Origin: Syncephalis plumigaleata
Taxonomy: Eukaryota; Zoopagomycota; Zoopagomycetes; Zoopagales; Piptocephalidaceae
Assembly: GCA_025201365.1 (NCBI GenBank)
Contig: JAIXMF010000001.1
Coordinates: 372,001 to 436,000 of the forward strand
Direction of reading: 5' to 3'
DNA length: 64,000 nt
Part shown: one piece after another, positions 49,121-60,523 of the stretch
Numbering within the stretch: position 1 is the first letter of the stretch
Layout of the letters: the number at the start of each line of letters is the position of its first letter
The notes under the pieces: generated by a model
What the model saw: only the letters and a program-made list of their open reading frames with translations
Told to the model about the DNA's origin: nothing
Databases searched by the model: none
Translations under genes and position numbers: made by a program

Positions 49121-52100
49121 ATGTCTTTCCATTTACTTGATACATTCCTTTACCGTGCAAGTATTGCACCTGAACACACGGCACTTGTAGATATCAGACA
49201 CACTAGTAGAGATCGGTATGAAGAGCAGCGTATCAGTTATGGTCAGTTGAAGCAGTGTATTGAACTGATTACGGCCTATTTCAAGCAAGTCAATGTAAAT
49301 ACTTACGCGATAATTAATACAACGACAACAACTCACAAGTACAATAATAACCACACACATATACGTGCATACGCGTAGATAGGTCATAGCACTGCGGTAG
49401 TGGTATATCTTGATTCTTCATGGGAACTCGTGGCTATTATGCTAAGGTATATAGATATAGATATGCGTGTTGCTTGATAGTCGTGTATTCCTAGGATTAA
49501 GCATGCAATTTACTATAGTCTATGGATGGTCCGTGCAATTTACATACCTGCTAATGCCGAGAACGTGGAAGCAATATGTAATCGATGGTCTGTCACTCAT
49601 TTGCTCGGTAGAACTATGTGGTCGAACAATGTAATAAGCAAGCGAATATTAGTTTATTCATCTAATTCGAAATATATATAGAGTAATAATCAAGTTTGGC
49701 ATGCCACGCCAATAGATATAGGCGCGGATATTGATGTATTCCATTATACAAGAAGCGTAGACGACCAATCATCCTGTCTTCATTCATCAAATAACTTTTT
49801 AAATAATACTGCCTATATCGCTCACACATCGGGAACTACACGAGGTGGACAAGGATGCGGTCTGGCCGTGCAAGTGCCATATCATGTATTGGACGCCAAC
49901 CTACAAAGTATAAGGTAATAGTGGAAATATAGAATAAATACTTGACTCGCTTGGCTCATCTATCTCGTGTAGTGCTCGTCTACGATTGATGCACTCGCCC
50001 ACCGTGCTATGGAGTTCACCGCCCACCTTTGATCCGTCCTTTGTTGAATTGGGTCTTGCCTTGTCAGACTATACCGATAGTGAACAAAGTAGATCAAGTT
50101 GCATCGGTCAGCTGGTTATTATACCGACAACGCTACGTCGTACGCCACATTTACTTGCCAGGATAATCAGCGATACAAGGGTGACCCTATTAATGATGAC
50201 ACCGTCACTTTTTATGAGTCTTAATTCAGTATTTGTTAAACAACTTCTACAAGGCAAATACAAATGCATTAGAGATATTATACTGGGAGGTGAGCCATTT
50301 CCAATTACATGGCTGACTACGCATAGTGACTACCTAAACGAGAATGACAGCAACAATGATGAGGATGAGGATGAGGATGATGATACACTACGAGGAAGGG
50401 CGAGTAAACGAAGGAAACAGCACGATCATGCCAGTGTATCCGAGAATAGGCATCAGTCAGCATTGTATCCTCGACTATGGAATATCTATGGTACGACCGA
50501 GTGTTCCATCTGGGCTACATTACATCAAGTAGATTTGTCTACTGATCTAGCTGAGGGAGTACCATTGGGCACACCCTTGAGCGGTATAACCTTGTCAATT
50601 CACGAAAGAAAAGATAAACAATCCATGAAGGGACAAAGTGTGGGCGAGCTTGTGATTACAGTTGACGATAGCAGATGCTGTCGAATCGACGATGAAACCG
50701 AGCCAATCTAGTGGGTAGACATGTCAATTGATGATCGAGTGACTAATTGTCCGTTAATGATTATCATGAAAGTGAACGCGATACAGGCGATCTTGTACGT
50801 AGGGATAATGCGAGTCAGCGTGTATATTACGAGGGACGAGTTGATCGTCAAATTAAACGATGGGGTCATCGAATACAATTGGAGGATATTGAGAGGCAGA
50901 TCATGTCTTGCAGTAACGATATTGAGCAGTGCTGGTAAGTGTGATATATATATATATATGTTAATGACAACTTAATAAATGAGGATAGTAATGATAGATG
51001 TATCTATTGATTTCTACTGCAATGATAGTGTACTTTTAGTGAATCCATCTACAAATGACAAGCATATCCATTCGCTTAGTATGGCACGTATTGTAGCATT
51101 TCTAGAATTAAAACATGATAATGGTATTTAGCAGTAATAATGATGACGACGATAATAATAGCTACTGACATGATTCTCTCTATCGATTAGATGATATACG
51201 TCATCAAGTTCAATCCAAAATAGAAGAGAAATCCAGTATTTACGCACGACCAGATCATTATGTCATCTTACCTACAATGCCACTTACTAGTAATGGTAAA
51301 ATTAATATGACCGAATTACGACAATCAATATCAGTGGATGCACTATCTTATAACAACGTTATGCATAAGGATAGTATGTTACCAATGACAATTTGTAATA
51401 TTAGACATCATGTCTGGCAATTGCTTGATCATTTATTAGGCAAGCATAGTGACGAAGAGGATGATTACTATGTTGCAATGGGTGGCACATCTGTAGAGGC
51501 AGTGCGTATAATTCATTGTCTATGGGGTATGCTATTGTTATCCGTTGTATATACTTGATTTGACTAATATATATATATATATATACGTATATATATATGA
51601 ATTAGAACGATGGACATTGGGAACTCATTTGGAAGACGACAAGATTAACCAACAACAAAAGTAATAATCATAATCATAATAATATATTGTATTTGATTAA
51701 TAATAGTTAATGATGATTAGATGGCTAGACTCATTGTTACATGACTCGATAGCAACATTTATAATCAAGGTTCATCAGAGTTTATCAAATTTACAAATTG
51801 ATATTAATAAGATAGATGAGCAAACTCGTAAATATAGTGACATTTCCACAGCTGCTAATGTCAATATAACTGGTACAATTGACGTGTTCAATTTGTCATT
51901 CATTAATGATTCGATCATTAAACGAGCATCAGTCAATCGTATTTCATCGTCAGTATCGTCGTTCTCGAGTAAGGGACAAATACGCTGGAGGATGATTTAG
52001 CAAAGTGTATCGATGCATCGCCTATTATTGCTTATTATCGACATTCATTATTACCGGATAAATTGTAAGTATATCATGGATTGATTATTACTTATGGAGA

Positions 52101-53432
52101 CTAATCATACGAGAAGGTATGGTATAGCATGGATAGGTTCGCATGCTGGTTTGATGGCAGCTGTACACGTTGAACAAGGAGTCATTCTATGGCAAATTCA
52201 ATTGCCAGATCGTATAGAGTCTTCTGCCTGCATCAGTCATGATGGACAGTATGTTATCGTTGGTAATATAGTTGATATAATGAATACACACGTACACGTA
52301 CATGTACATTCTAATATGGAATAATCTGCTTCAAATAGGTTGCTACGATGGTCGACTCTACGTTATAACAGCGTTAACTGGTCAGATTATTAATCGATTT
52401 ACAACGGGTTCCATGATCAAATCATCGCCTTGTGTTGATCACAAAGTGGTAGTGTATGGTTTGGCTCGCATGATGGCATCTCTATCGTGTACGTATTCGA
52501 TCTAATGCAACTACATGTGCACTTGAGGGAAATTAGACTGTGGATCTCCATTGTTTTCTAGTTGTGCCATAGATTCGGTAAATAAGTAAGTTGCCCTTAC
52601 CATTGTTATTTATTTATTTATTGATTAATTATTATAATCATTACTAGAATAGTCATAGTGGCAAGTTTAAAAGGTGATATATGGGCAATTGATTCAACCT
52701 ACAATGCCGATCATCCTGCTAGACTTGTTGTGCTATGGAAGTCTAGCGTTAGAGATACATGAATGATCATGATGTGATGATGATGATGATGCCGTACATG
52801 CAACACCGTACTTCTCAACACCAGCTATTGATACCAATCGACAATGCGTGATTATTGGCAATGCAAATGGCTATTTATACTGTTTCTCTACCATGAATGG
52901 TACATGTGTAAGTAGCATTGCTGGACAAGATGTATTGTAAACTAAGTCAATCGATAGTTGTGGGAGTGTAATAGTCATGGGCCTATCTTCTCATCACCTT
53001 GTCTCTGGCAGGATAGAGTGATTGTAGGCAGTCATGCGGGTAGTCTACTATGCTGTCGATAGATACAGGATGCGTGTTATGGCAGACTAGACTGCCACCA
53101 TTAGTTGATGATGTGCAAGCATCGAATGAACAGCCACTTCATAACACAGGCATACCAGTATATGCTTCACCGTTTATTGTTCATCATACTACCACAAATG
53201 GAGTAGTGAACACGATTACGTTATCGCTGCTAGCATTGATGGTCGTCTATGGATTGGTGATGTGGAACGAGGCATGTTTCAATCATGGATACAACTTCCC
53301 GGTGAAGTATTCAGCTCGCCTATATGTGCATTATATTCACGGGATATGGATACAGATGATACCACCTTGGTCACATCCTCTACGTGTATCTTGATTGGTA
53401 GTCGTGATAATGGTTTCTATGCTATTCAATAA
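49121..53432 (+). CDS. AASDH: AASDH-like adenylation-carrier-propeller protein
   Basis: It starts 75 bases after the hexokinase-like stop. Adenylation-domain exons are 49121-49294, 49379-49446, 49519-49630, 49682-49914, 49973-50710, 50773-50934, 51029-51123 and 51191-51526. Core motifs are AHTSGTTRGG, NIYGTTECSIW, TGDLVRRD, YEGRVDRQIKRWGHRIQLED and PLTSNGKINM (core lysine). A carrier domain follows, with serine in YYVAMGGTSVEAV. Later exons (for example 51606-51660, 52117-52262 and from 52339) encode PQQ-type propeller repeats such as GCYDGRLYVITALTGQ, GNANGYLYCF and GSRDNGFYAI. This order matches animal AASDH (ACSF4), whose substrate is disputed. The propeller half carries about five one-base frame breaks (near 51993, 52455, 52760, 53057 and 53220), so exon limits there are approximate. 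Confidence 0.8.
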
Positions 53433-53958
53433 TAAATAAACGATCATATACATCAGTGTATATATTTAGTTATTTATAGATTATGGAATAAATGTGACAG
53501 CAGTAGAATAGGTCATATCTATGAATGTACAAAGAAAGAGAGAGTCGAGAAATGTGAGCACCTCAATAATAATGTGGAAATCCTTTCAAACGTCATGCTT
53601 CATCCACGGTCTCTCTCTAGTGTATTCCTTTCTGTTGCTACTGTTTTATTATTGTCGTTCAACTTGCACCCACCCGTTTATACTCTCGTTCATCCTTTGG
53701 TGCGTGTACGTGTGTACGTGTACGTGTGTACGTGCGCGCTTGTGCCTGAGTGTCTCTTGCTATATATATATATTACCTTTCTTCTTCAACTAACTCGTTC
53801 AATGGTCACTAGCTTGACGTTGGCTTTATTTCGATAGTTTCCACGAGGTATATCCACATTCTCTTTACTCTCTCTCTTTCGCTTTCGCTTTCACTTTCTT
53901 CCGCTTTCTCTTTCGCTACAGTATTCGTGTCTGAAAGACTCGGTGGTATTGTTCTGGT
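53433..53958. other. intergenic DNA upstream of CK2 beta
   Basis: 3' flank of the AASDH-like gene, then CT-rich and GTGTAC-rich DNA likely forming the CK2 beta promoter and leader. No gene is seen. Confidence 0.45.
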
Positions 53959-55583
53959 ATGTGGTCGGGTACGCTGTCCTTTGCCCGACCGACGGCTGCC
54001 TTGCCTGTATTCTCGGGTAGCCAGGCCAATGAAGGTATGCTATGATGAGTTTAAACGATGACGCGATTGGTGTTTGCGAGTAGTTTTGGTTGTGGACATG
54101 AGAGCACTACAACTGATGACTACGAATACACACATACAAGTGTCTCTGCATATATGTTATTAATGCTACTACTACTACTACTGTACTAGTAATTTTATTA
54201 TATAATGTGATGCTAACTATACATATATGCTTTGCTCTAATTAAACTATATTAGATGTTTGGGAGGGCAGTGAGGAATCAGGTTCCGAGGACACATCCTG
54301 GATATCTTGGTTCTGTAGTCTACCGGGACACGATTACTTTTGCGAGGTGGAAGAGGAATTCATTGAAGATGACTTTAATCTCACCGGTCTAAGTACAATG
54401 GTATCTTATTATCAAGAGGCACTTGAGATGATTTTGGATATCGAGCCAGGTATGTATAGTTATATTTGCTACAATGACTAGCTAGTTATTCATCTATAGA
54501 CGATGCTCATGTAAATGCTATAATGCCTTATTGTGCCACTATTCTTTATAGAGGATGAATCGATTACTGAAGCAGATGCTCAGGCGATAGAGTCATCAGC
54601 TGCCGTGCTCTACGGACTCATTCACCAGCGATTTATTCTAACACGTCAGGGCATGCAATTAATGGTGAGTTCATTCATTTGACGATATGAATTGATCACG
54701 TATAATAAACGACGAGCATTCTACGCGATATAGATGCATAAATATGATCAAGTACAATTCGGCGAATGTCCACGCGTCTACTGTATGCAAACACCCATGC
54801 TGCCGTGTAGTCTATCCGACGTGCGTGCGTTGACACGGTTCTTTTATACTGTCCCAGTTGTCGTGATTTGTATCATCCACCTGCTACACGACATCAACAT
54901 TTGGACGGTAAGTGATGGCATTATTTGCTATTCCCTACATCGATACTGATGTTGGAATACACGATGAAACGACGAGTGCTGACACACACACACATACACA
55001 CATGATGATAGGGGCCTATTTTGGTACGACATTTGCTCACATGTTCTTCTCGGTCTACACTGGTTTTACCTGGCCTGGTAAGGCTCATCCGCAAGTGTAC
55101 ACACCAAAAGTATTTGGGTTTGCGGTGAACGAACGTAGTGCAGCCGGTCAACATATGGGCTGGCTACGTACATGGCAAGGAGCCGATGAAAGTGAGTCGG
55201 AGGATATCACTACAGAGGAGGAGGGCGATGATCAAGAGGGACAACCCATGGAGGAGGAGACGATGACAACTGTAGCGACAACAACAACAACAACAACAAC
55301 GGCAACGGTGGCAACAACAGTAGCTGGATTACCACTACCACCAACAGCAGCAGCATCGATAAAATCAGCGTCGTCAACATCTAAATCATTACCAAATGTT
55401 CAAGATGATGTTGGTGACGAGGAGGATACGACGGCAAATGATGATGTGTCAACGAAAGCCAACGTAAATAACGACGGGACAACCGCTACACTTGCCAATA
55501 CAGCTAGAGCAACTGCCTCGTCATCACCCTTACCCGCTGACCCGCTAGTTACTGAGGTGCAAATGGTAGATCAGCATAATTGA
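53959..55583 (+). CDS. CKB1: casein kinase 2 regulatory (beta) subunit
   Basis: Five exons: 53959-54034, 54255-54449, 54552-54664, 54734-54907 and 55012-55583, about 376 residues. Conserved CK2 beta sequence includes [20 protein letters not shown], the N-lobe [10 protein letters not shown], and [19 protein letters not shown]. The zinc ribbon is CPRVYC and CPSC, followed by [20 protein letters not shown]. The dimeric beta subunit stabilises and directs the CK2 catalytic subunit. A C-terminal extension of about 130 residues is acidic and Thr/Ala-rich. In exon 4 the frame changes by one missing base near 54826, between LSDVR and VDTVLLYC. Since the subunit is ancient and conserved on both sides, this is probably a sequence error. 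Confidence 0.93.
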
Positions 55584-56112
55584 GGAGAAATGATCAATCT
55601 CTCGATGATGCTATACGTATCATTTACGTAAAACGAAGCAAGCAAGCAAAAAAACGAGTTGTCAGTGAATGCACAACAAGTGTTCATTGAATAGTGACTA
55701 TTTTTTTAACTATTATTGCTTAATGTACATCGCTTTCTGTTCACTAATGAGATGTCTATTGTCATACATAAGCATTGATCCTCTATGTGTATACGAGTGT
55801 ATGTCAAGTGAATTATACCTTTATCTTTTTTGACTTGTTTAAATTACAAATGAACTAACAGGATTGGGCGTATGGTATTTACGCGTTAATTGCTTCGATA
55901 ATCAATTAGTAAAGCCATAAGTCTTCATGCTTTCAAGTATATGTAAATAAAGGTTAAACAATTATTGAGCAGTGTTATTTCATTTTTACAGTCAACAATA
56001 TTTTTGGAAACAAGCTAGAAAGGAATACGGACAGGCCTATAGAATAGATCTAATTAATAAATAATATTCTTATTAATAATTGTCTACTTACGCTAAGAAT
56101 ATATGTATTACG
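55584..56112. other. convergent 3' region between CK2 beta and verprolin
   Basis: AT-rich tail-to-tail interval. TGTAAATAAAGG near 55944 could be a polyadenylation signal. No coding potential is seen. Confidence 0.5.
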
Positions 56113-57212
56113 CTAAGAATGAATATGATGATGTGAAGATGGTGGTGGTGGTGGTGGCGGTCGCTGTGGATGACGAGCAGCAATGGCGTGTAAATCCAAT
56201 GGATGTGCTGTAATAATAAAAGGTCATATTAGTATCTTGTCATCTACTCATAATACAACTGTACTATTACTACTAACCTGAAGATGTACCACTTGGATAT
56301 ACTTTCGAATCAGTACGAGTGAATGTACGCGGTTTAGGTAGCGTTTGTCCCTCGGGGAATGTCCAACGACCCTCGACAGCAGGTGGATGCACCACTGCCG
56401 GTTTCATCACATTAATAACCGGTAATGGAGCACTGTGTGGTGCTGGCGGCAAAGATCGTACAGGCATCGATGGCGGTGTTGCCGGCTTACTATGAGTGGT
56501 AGAAGCAGGTGGTGGTGGCGGTGGCTTACGTGAGGTGGGACGAGGTGGTGGCTGACGTGGTGGCACTGCCGGTGGAGGAGCCTTTCTCGCTGGTAGTGCG
56601 GGTGGAGCACGACTAGGCAGACTAGGTGGTGTAGCAGTAGTAGGTCGATTAGGTAAAGGCGGTGTTGCTGTAGCTGCCGATGATTGCGATCGATTTGGTA
56701 ATGTTGGCGGTGCACTTGCTGTCACATTAGAGTGTGGTTTAATCGCTAATGGTGGAGGTGCTGCTGCTGTCACATCTAGACATGTATTATCAGTATTACT
56801 ATTAGTATTAGTATTAGTCTTGATCAACTACTTACGAGATATACTATTACTAGCACTGCCATTAATGGTACGACCAGTATCAACACCACCACGATGCTTT
56901 AGTGTTGGCATACCACCGGTGAATAGTCCACCTAGAGCGGGTGTACCACCACCACCACCACTTGAAGCATTGGTAGCTTTTGTAGTATTTGATGTGCTGC
57001 GGCAGTCGGTGCGGGTGGTTTATTTTGACGTGGCGCACCCTGTATATCTGTTATTAGAATAGATAGTCTGGTTAGTGCTCTATACTGGCATAACAAACGA
57101 GAGATATCGTCTTACTTCCTGCATGCTGTACGGTAGAACGATCGTTGGTAACGGTAGGCTTAAGCGCTTTGCCTTTTTGAATTTGACTTAACAATGCATT
57201 ACGATCGGCCAT
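56113..57212 (-). CDS. VRP1: verprolin/WIP-family actin regulator
   Basis: Four exons on the minus strand (57212-57116, 57047-56836, 56775-56278, 56207-56113), about 300 residues. A WH2 actin-binding motif opens the protein: RNALLSQIQKGKALKPTVTN. The verprolin block LGGLFTGGMPTLKHRGG follows. A long polyproline region has many PPALPAR- and PPPRPTS-type SH3 or profilin ligands. The WASP-binding end is RWTFPEGQTLPKPRTFT plus KVYPSG, and PPPPPPP lies near the stop. Such proteins hold WASP and promote Arp2/3-driven actin assembly at endocytic sites. Exon 2 contains an apparent one-base shift near 57000, between QNKPPAPTAAA and NASSGGGG, probably a sequence error. Confidence 0.88.
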
Positions 57213-57796
57213 AATGAAGATGAAAGATGATGGTCCTCCTTGAACGTATATAAATGTACGAGAGTATGCTATAGAAAGGGAAGCGTTGACGACTTATTAT
57301 CGATATACTGCTGGTTGATATAGACCGTATAGTATAATCTCTACGTCACCGGTCACAGGTCAATATGCAGTTGACATAGAATGACCACTGCAAACCCTCT
57401 AACCAATGGTGTGAGACTGCACGAATAGTGCCAATAGACAAGTGGATGAAGAAAAGGAGGAAGGGAGAAAGGATAGAAGTAGTAAGGGTTGTGGCAGTTA
57501 ATTCACTGCAAGTAAGTAACAAGTAGAAATGATAAGAGGAGGTAGTAGTGTTCAAGTATGGATCAATTCGATGATGATGATGGTGATGATGGTATAAGGA
57601 TGTATGTGCAGTATTGGCGTGACCAAGTTACAATAGAGGCAAGTGATACACACACACATATTAAAGCAGACACGCGGTATAATGATTGACCATCATGTGG
57701 CTTATACCACATATCAATCATACTGTTTATCATACAGGCTATTTCATCCAATTTGCGCAGTTAGCCATTTGTCTTTACGAATAAATAATAGTAATG
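57213..57796. other. verprolin promoter side and unassigned DNA
   Basis: The right part shares a 15-base word (CATCCAATTTGCGCA at 57748-57762) with the end-of-window repeat at 63833, possibly another trace of the same mobile element. No gene is seen. Confidence 0.35.
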
Positions 57797-58039
57797 CTAA
57801 CACTTACAAGTATCTTCGGTACAGATAGCTATAACTATCTTGGTTAAATTGATTTTGTTGTTTGGACCCCCGTTGTCCTTGTCTTCTTTCTTTGAACGTT
57901 TAGAAGGAACGGCACCTCGTTGGAATTGTGTTGGAACACCCTTGTCCTTACGAACACTGCGAATAATCTGAATGAAGTTCAGACATGCTGCCATATCCCG
58001 ATTCCATACACGGTAATCAATAGCTACTTGTAAGTACAT
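57797..58039 (-). pseudogene. C-terminal fragment of a Fanzor/TnpB-like protein
   Basis: An open stretch of about 80 codons reads YRVWNRDMAACLNFIQIIRS followed by KGVPTQFQRGAVPSKRSKKE. The pattern WNRDxxAxxN, a spacer, then G(x)P..FxR is the end of OrfB/TnpB-type proteins, including eukaryotic Fanzors, where the Asp is the last RuvC catalytic residue. The zinc-ribbon cysteines expected just before are absent or lie in an unseen exon; only YCH precedes. No complete upstream gene was found, so it is taken as a remnant. Fanzors are RNA-guided nucleases carried by DNA transposons. A host gene with a coincidental motif is the alternative. Confidence 0.5.
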
Positions 58040-58087
58040 GACATGGCAATATCCAACTATATTAGTACACTTGTATCATCTACCTTA

Positions 58088-58292
58088 TAGAATTGATGAT
58101 AATAGTTATTGTTATCAATAAATGATCCATTACTGAATACTGAATTGTTATTATTATCATGCTATATCAATTGGCATTTCTATGGTGATAATGGTGTTAA
58201 CAATTGTGCTAATCTATTTATTAATAAACTGCAAACGTTAAAGGATAAATGCGCAAATTGGATGGAAAAACACTATATTGTTCTTATAATGA
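58088..58292 (+). repeat. inverted-repeat copy A (partner at the window's right end)
   Basis: About 200 bases match the reverse complement of 63815-64000, for example AATGATCCATTAC, CAATTGGCATTTCTAT and GCGCAAATTGGATGGAAAAA. The copy begins about 50 bases from the Fanzor-like fragment and is probably part of the same element family. One reading frame (NNCANLFINK, then KCANWMEKHY) is open here but breaks in the partner copy. Confidence 0.8.
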
Positions 58293-58337
58293 TTTATTAT
58301 AGTGTTACACGATCATAGTAGTAGGTTTATTCTTTCT

Positions 58338-59333
58338 TTAGTTGAAATCCATTAGGAAATCATTTAGACTGACGCTTTTCTTGGCATTCTCCTCGTTACG
58401 CTGTTGTCGTCCTTTATCGAGTAATTTGCCTAATGCATGCTTTTTACCGGATTTCTTATCGCATTTCTGATTAACTTGCGAGTTGCTGGCGGGTAATGCG
58501 GGCTTCTTGGCCGTGGTATTCATAGATTGGGTGGAAATACTAGATGCCTTCATCTCAACGGATGTACTAGTCTTTTGATTCATTTGACATTGTCCCAGTT
58601 GCTGCTTCAATTGCGTGTTAGATGATACCACCTTTGAAGACTGCATCATATCAATTGAAACGGTAACTGGTGCTGATACTTGATTAGATACAGTGAGATG
58701 CTCGTTAACAGTGCATGTCTGTTTTGTTGTTGATGTTGTTGATGTTGATGCAACTTGAATGGAATTGATAATTGGCGCGGGTTGACGTTTCCTTTTTCGC
58801 GATTGTCGTTTTGTATTTACTGCGTTGGATAAAGCACTGATTTTCTGTAATTCCGCGCGAGTTGCTCCACCGTATCGTGTGATACCACCACATAGCAGAC
58901 ATGTCATATCCACATCGCGTGCGCTATGCAATCGTACACTTTGACCTTTGGGTCGTTGTTCAAATGGTCGACCGATATATCGCAAATGCGATGATGAAGG
59001 GTGTGTCGTCTTTTGTCTATTGCTTCCTGGTATATCACTCGTTGTCGCTACTTCTCCCGTAGAAGACACGCTCTGCTGCGGATGGTTTCTTGACTTACGC
59101 TGACTTACTCGTACACGAGTGGTCTGGCCAGGCACGCGAGGAATACCGCAATGAGTGCAACAACGACGCTGGGTAGCATCAGCGATTGTTTGATGATCAG
59201 CAGCTGTAATTCTATGCAGCACCTCCTGATAGTGTACAGATAGTTGAGGAACTGTCGCTACAATGGTATGCGAGAGTCGCCATAAATGATCTAGCTTTGT
59301 TTGAGTTTGTGCCTCACTCGTGGTAACTACCAT
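58338..59333 (-). CDS. zinc-ribbon protein of the RNase P/MRP Rpr2/Rpp21 type, C18orf21 (RMP24)-like
   Basis: One exon of 331 residues. The N-terminus has a helical LDHLWRLSHTIVATVPQLSV segment and the pair CTHCG; a linker of about 85 residues precedes the second pair CLLCGGITRYGG. This two-knuckle order with a helical start is that of Rpr2/Rpp21/Snm1 proteins. The C-terminus is basic and ends AKKSVSLNDFLMDF, recalling the FxxFL ending of human C18orf21, an RNase MRP-associated protein. The protein would help assemble or stabilise an RNA-processing ribonucleoprotein in the nucleolus. The family is assigned from motif order only. Confidence 0.55.
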   Translation of the reverse strand: MVVTTSEAQTQTKLDHLWRLSHTIVATVPQLSVHYQEVLHRITAADHQTIADATQRRCCTHCGIPRVPGQTTRVRVSQRKSRNHPQQSVSSTGEVATTSDIPGSNRQKTTHPSSSHLRYIGRPFEQRPKGQSVRLHSARDVDMTCLLCGGITRYGGATRAELQKISALSNAVNTKRQSRKRKRQPAPIINSIQVASTSTTSTTKQTCTVNEHLTVSNQVSAPVTVSIDMMQSSKVVSSNTQLKQQLGQCQMNQKTSTSVEMKASSISTQSMNTTAKKPALPASNSQVNQKCDKKSGKKHALGKLLDKGRQQRNEENAKKSVSLNDFLMDFN

Positions 59334-60523
59334 CGTGTTGATTTGATTTACAGGTAATTAATAAAAAGATTGAGGCAAGAAAAAGAAAAAGAAAGAGGGA
59401 ATATTCGATCGAATATTTACGTTTAGAATTCCCATTTTGGGCTAGTCTTTTTATAATTCATCGATGGCTAGATTAATACACGTTTCCTTCCTCGTTAATT
59501 GTAGTTAGCGTATCTCTATCTGCAACTATTGCCAAATAGTATTGCATTGGTTATTGCGGGTTGCTGTAAGATTGCTCATTATACGTGTTTTTTACTGATA
59601 CAATTGAACTAATAGGACTACGGTAAAATGATTACCCTAGAGGAGTAATTCATAACGCGTTTCAAACATCTTTACTATTTCTTTTGCAGATAATTGCCAC
59701 CAACGACATTATAACTATGCAGCATATGAGAATGGCATACGATCGAGTAGACCTCATGGAAACCCTATGAAACAATTGTACGAAAGTGATATTGATGATT
59801 TTGTACGATGCTTGAAACAATTGTATAGCGGTGATGTTATGCTTCTATGGAAGATATAGACCCTGCTTCGAATAATCCTTAGATCAAACTGTTTCGCCAT
59901 GAAGATGGTCAAGATTGGCAGTACTATGTGTTACATGTACGCGTAGTTGTGTTGCGAATAAGAAAACGTGACGTCGAAAGCGTTTATCGCGTAGTATGTG
60001 GGGATATGATAGTGTTCTTCCCCGTATTTTTCAAGTTCAACTTGTACGCAATAGGCGGATAACCACGATGCAAATCTTTTCTATCTGATATTGATACTTT
60101 CGTATGGTACGATTTAATCATGGAAGTTCTTGCTGCTCTATTTTCATGCAAATGAAACGATAATCATGGAGTGGAGATAGTGGGATCGCAGCAGAAAAAC
60201 CAGTTTAGTACCGCGTTGTTGATACAATAGATTTGATAGAACAATCAACAAGTCACGTATTCATGTGAACTTGTTTTATGTATCTCGAGCATCATGAAGT
60301 CGATTAATGCCAGCAAGTTGTCAAGTTTGCATAGGAACACGCTCCCCTCCATCTCCCCTCGCGCTCTAGAGTAATATAAATGTCGTATCAATCGAGCGAG
60401 TATCATGGTGCAGCATTCGATATCGTTCTACTGTCCATTTTTGCTTGATGCAAAAACTGGTCCGTTTATTCATTTTACGTTAAAGCTAAGCAATACACGA
60501 TTTTTTTAACGTTTTCTTCCAAC
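59334..60523. other. intergenic region with two coding-like segments
   Basis: At 59690-59859, after the acceptor-like CTTTTGCAG, the plus strand reads ENGIRSSRPHGNPMKQLYES and goes on to a stop. At 59883-60062 another open segment reads IKLFRHEDGQDWQYYVLHVR. Both have protein-like composition but no recognisable family and no start. They may be remnants of a gene related to the neighbouring kinase-like one. The last 150 bases are the likely promoter of that gene. Confidence 0.35.

Noticed and set aside
51962-51993. A 32-base intron in the AASDH-like gene
   Set aside because: Far shorter than all other introns here. A single missing base gives the expected WRMDLAKCIDASP instead.
53050-53394. 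Independent small gene in the AASDH propeller region
   Set aside because: Sequence on both sides is PQQ-type repeat of the same protein; the separate frame arises from one-base shifts.
58109-58318. Plus-strand frame with KCANWMEKHY as a real gene
   Set aside because: Lies inside the inverted repeat; the partner copy breaks the frame, and it begins with a non-ATG codon. Treated as part of a mobile element.
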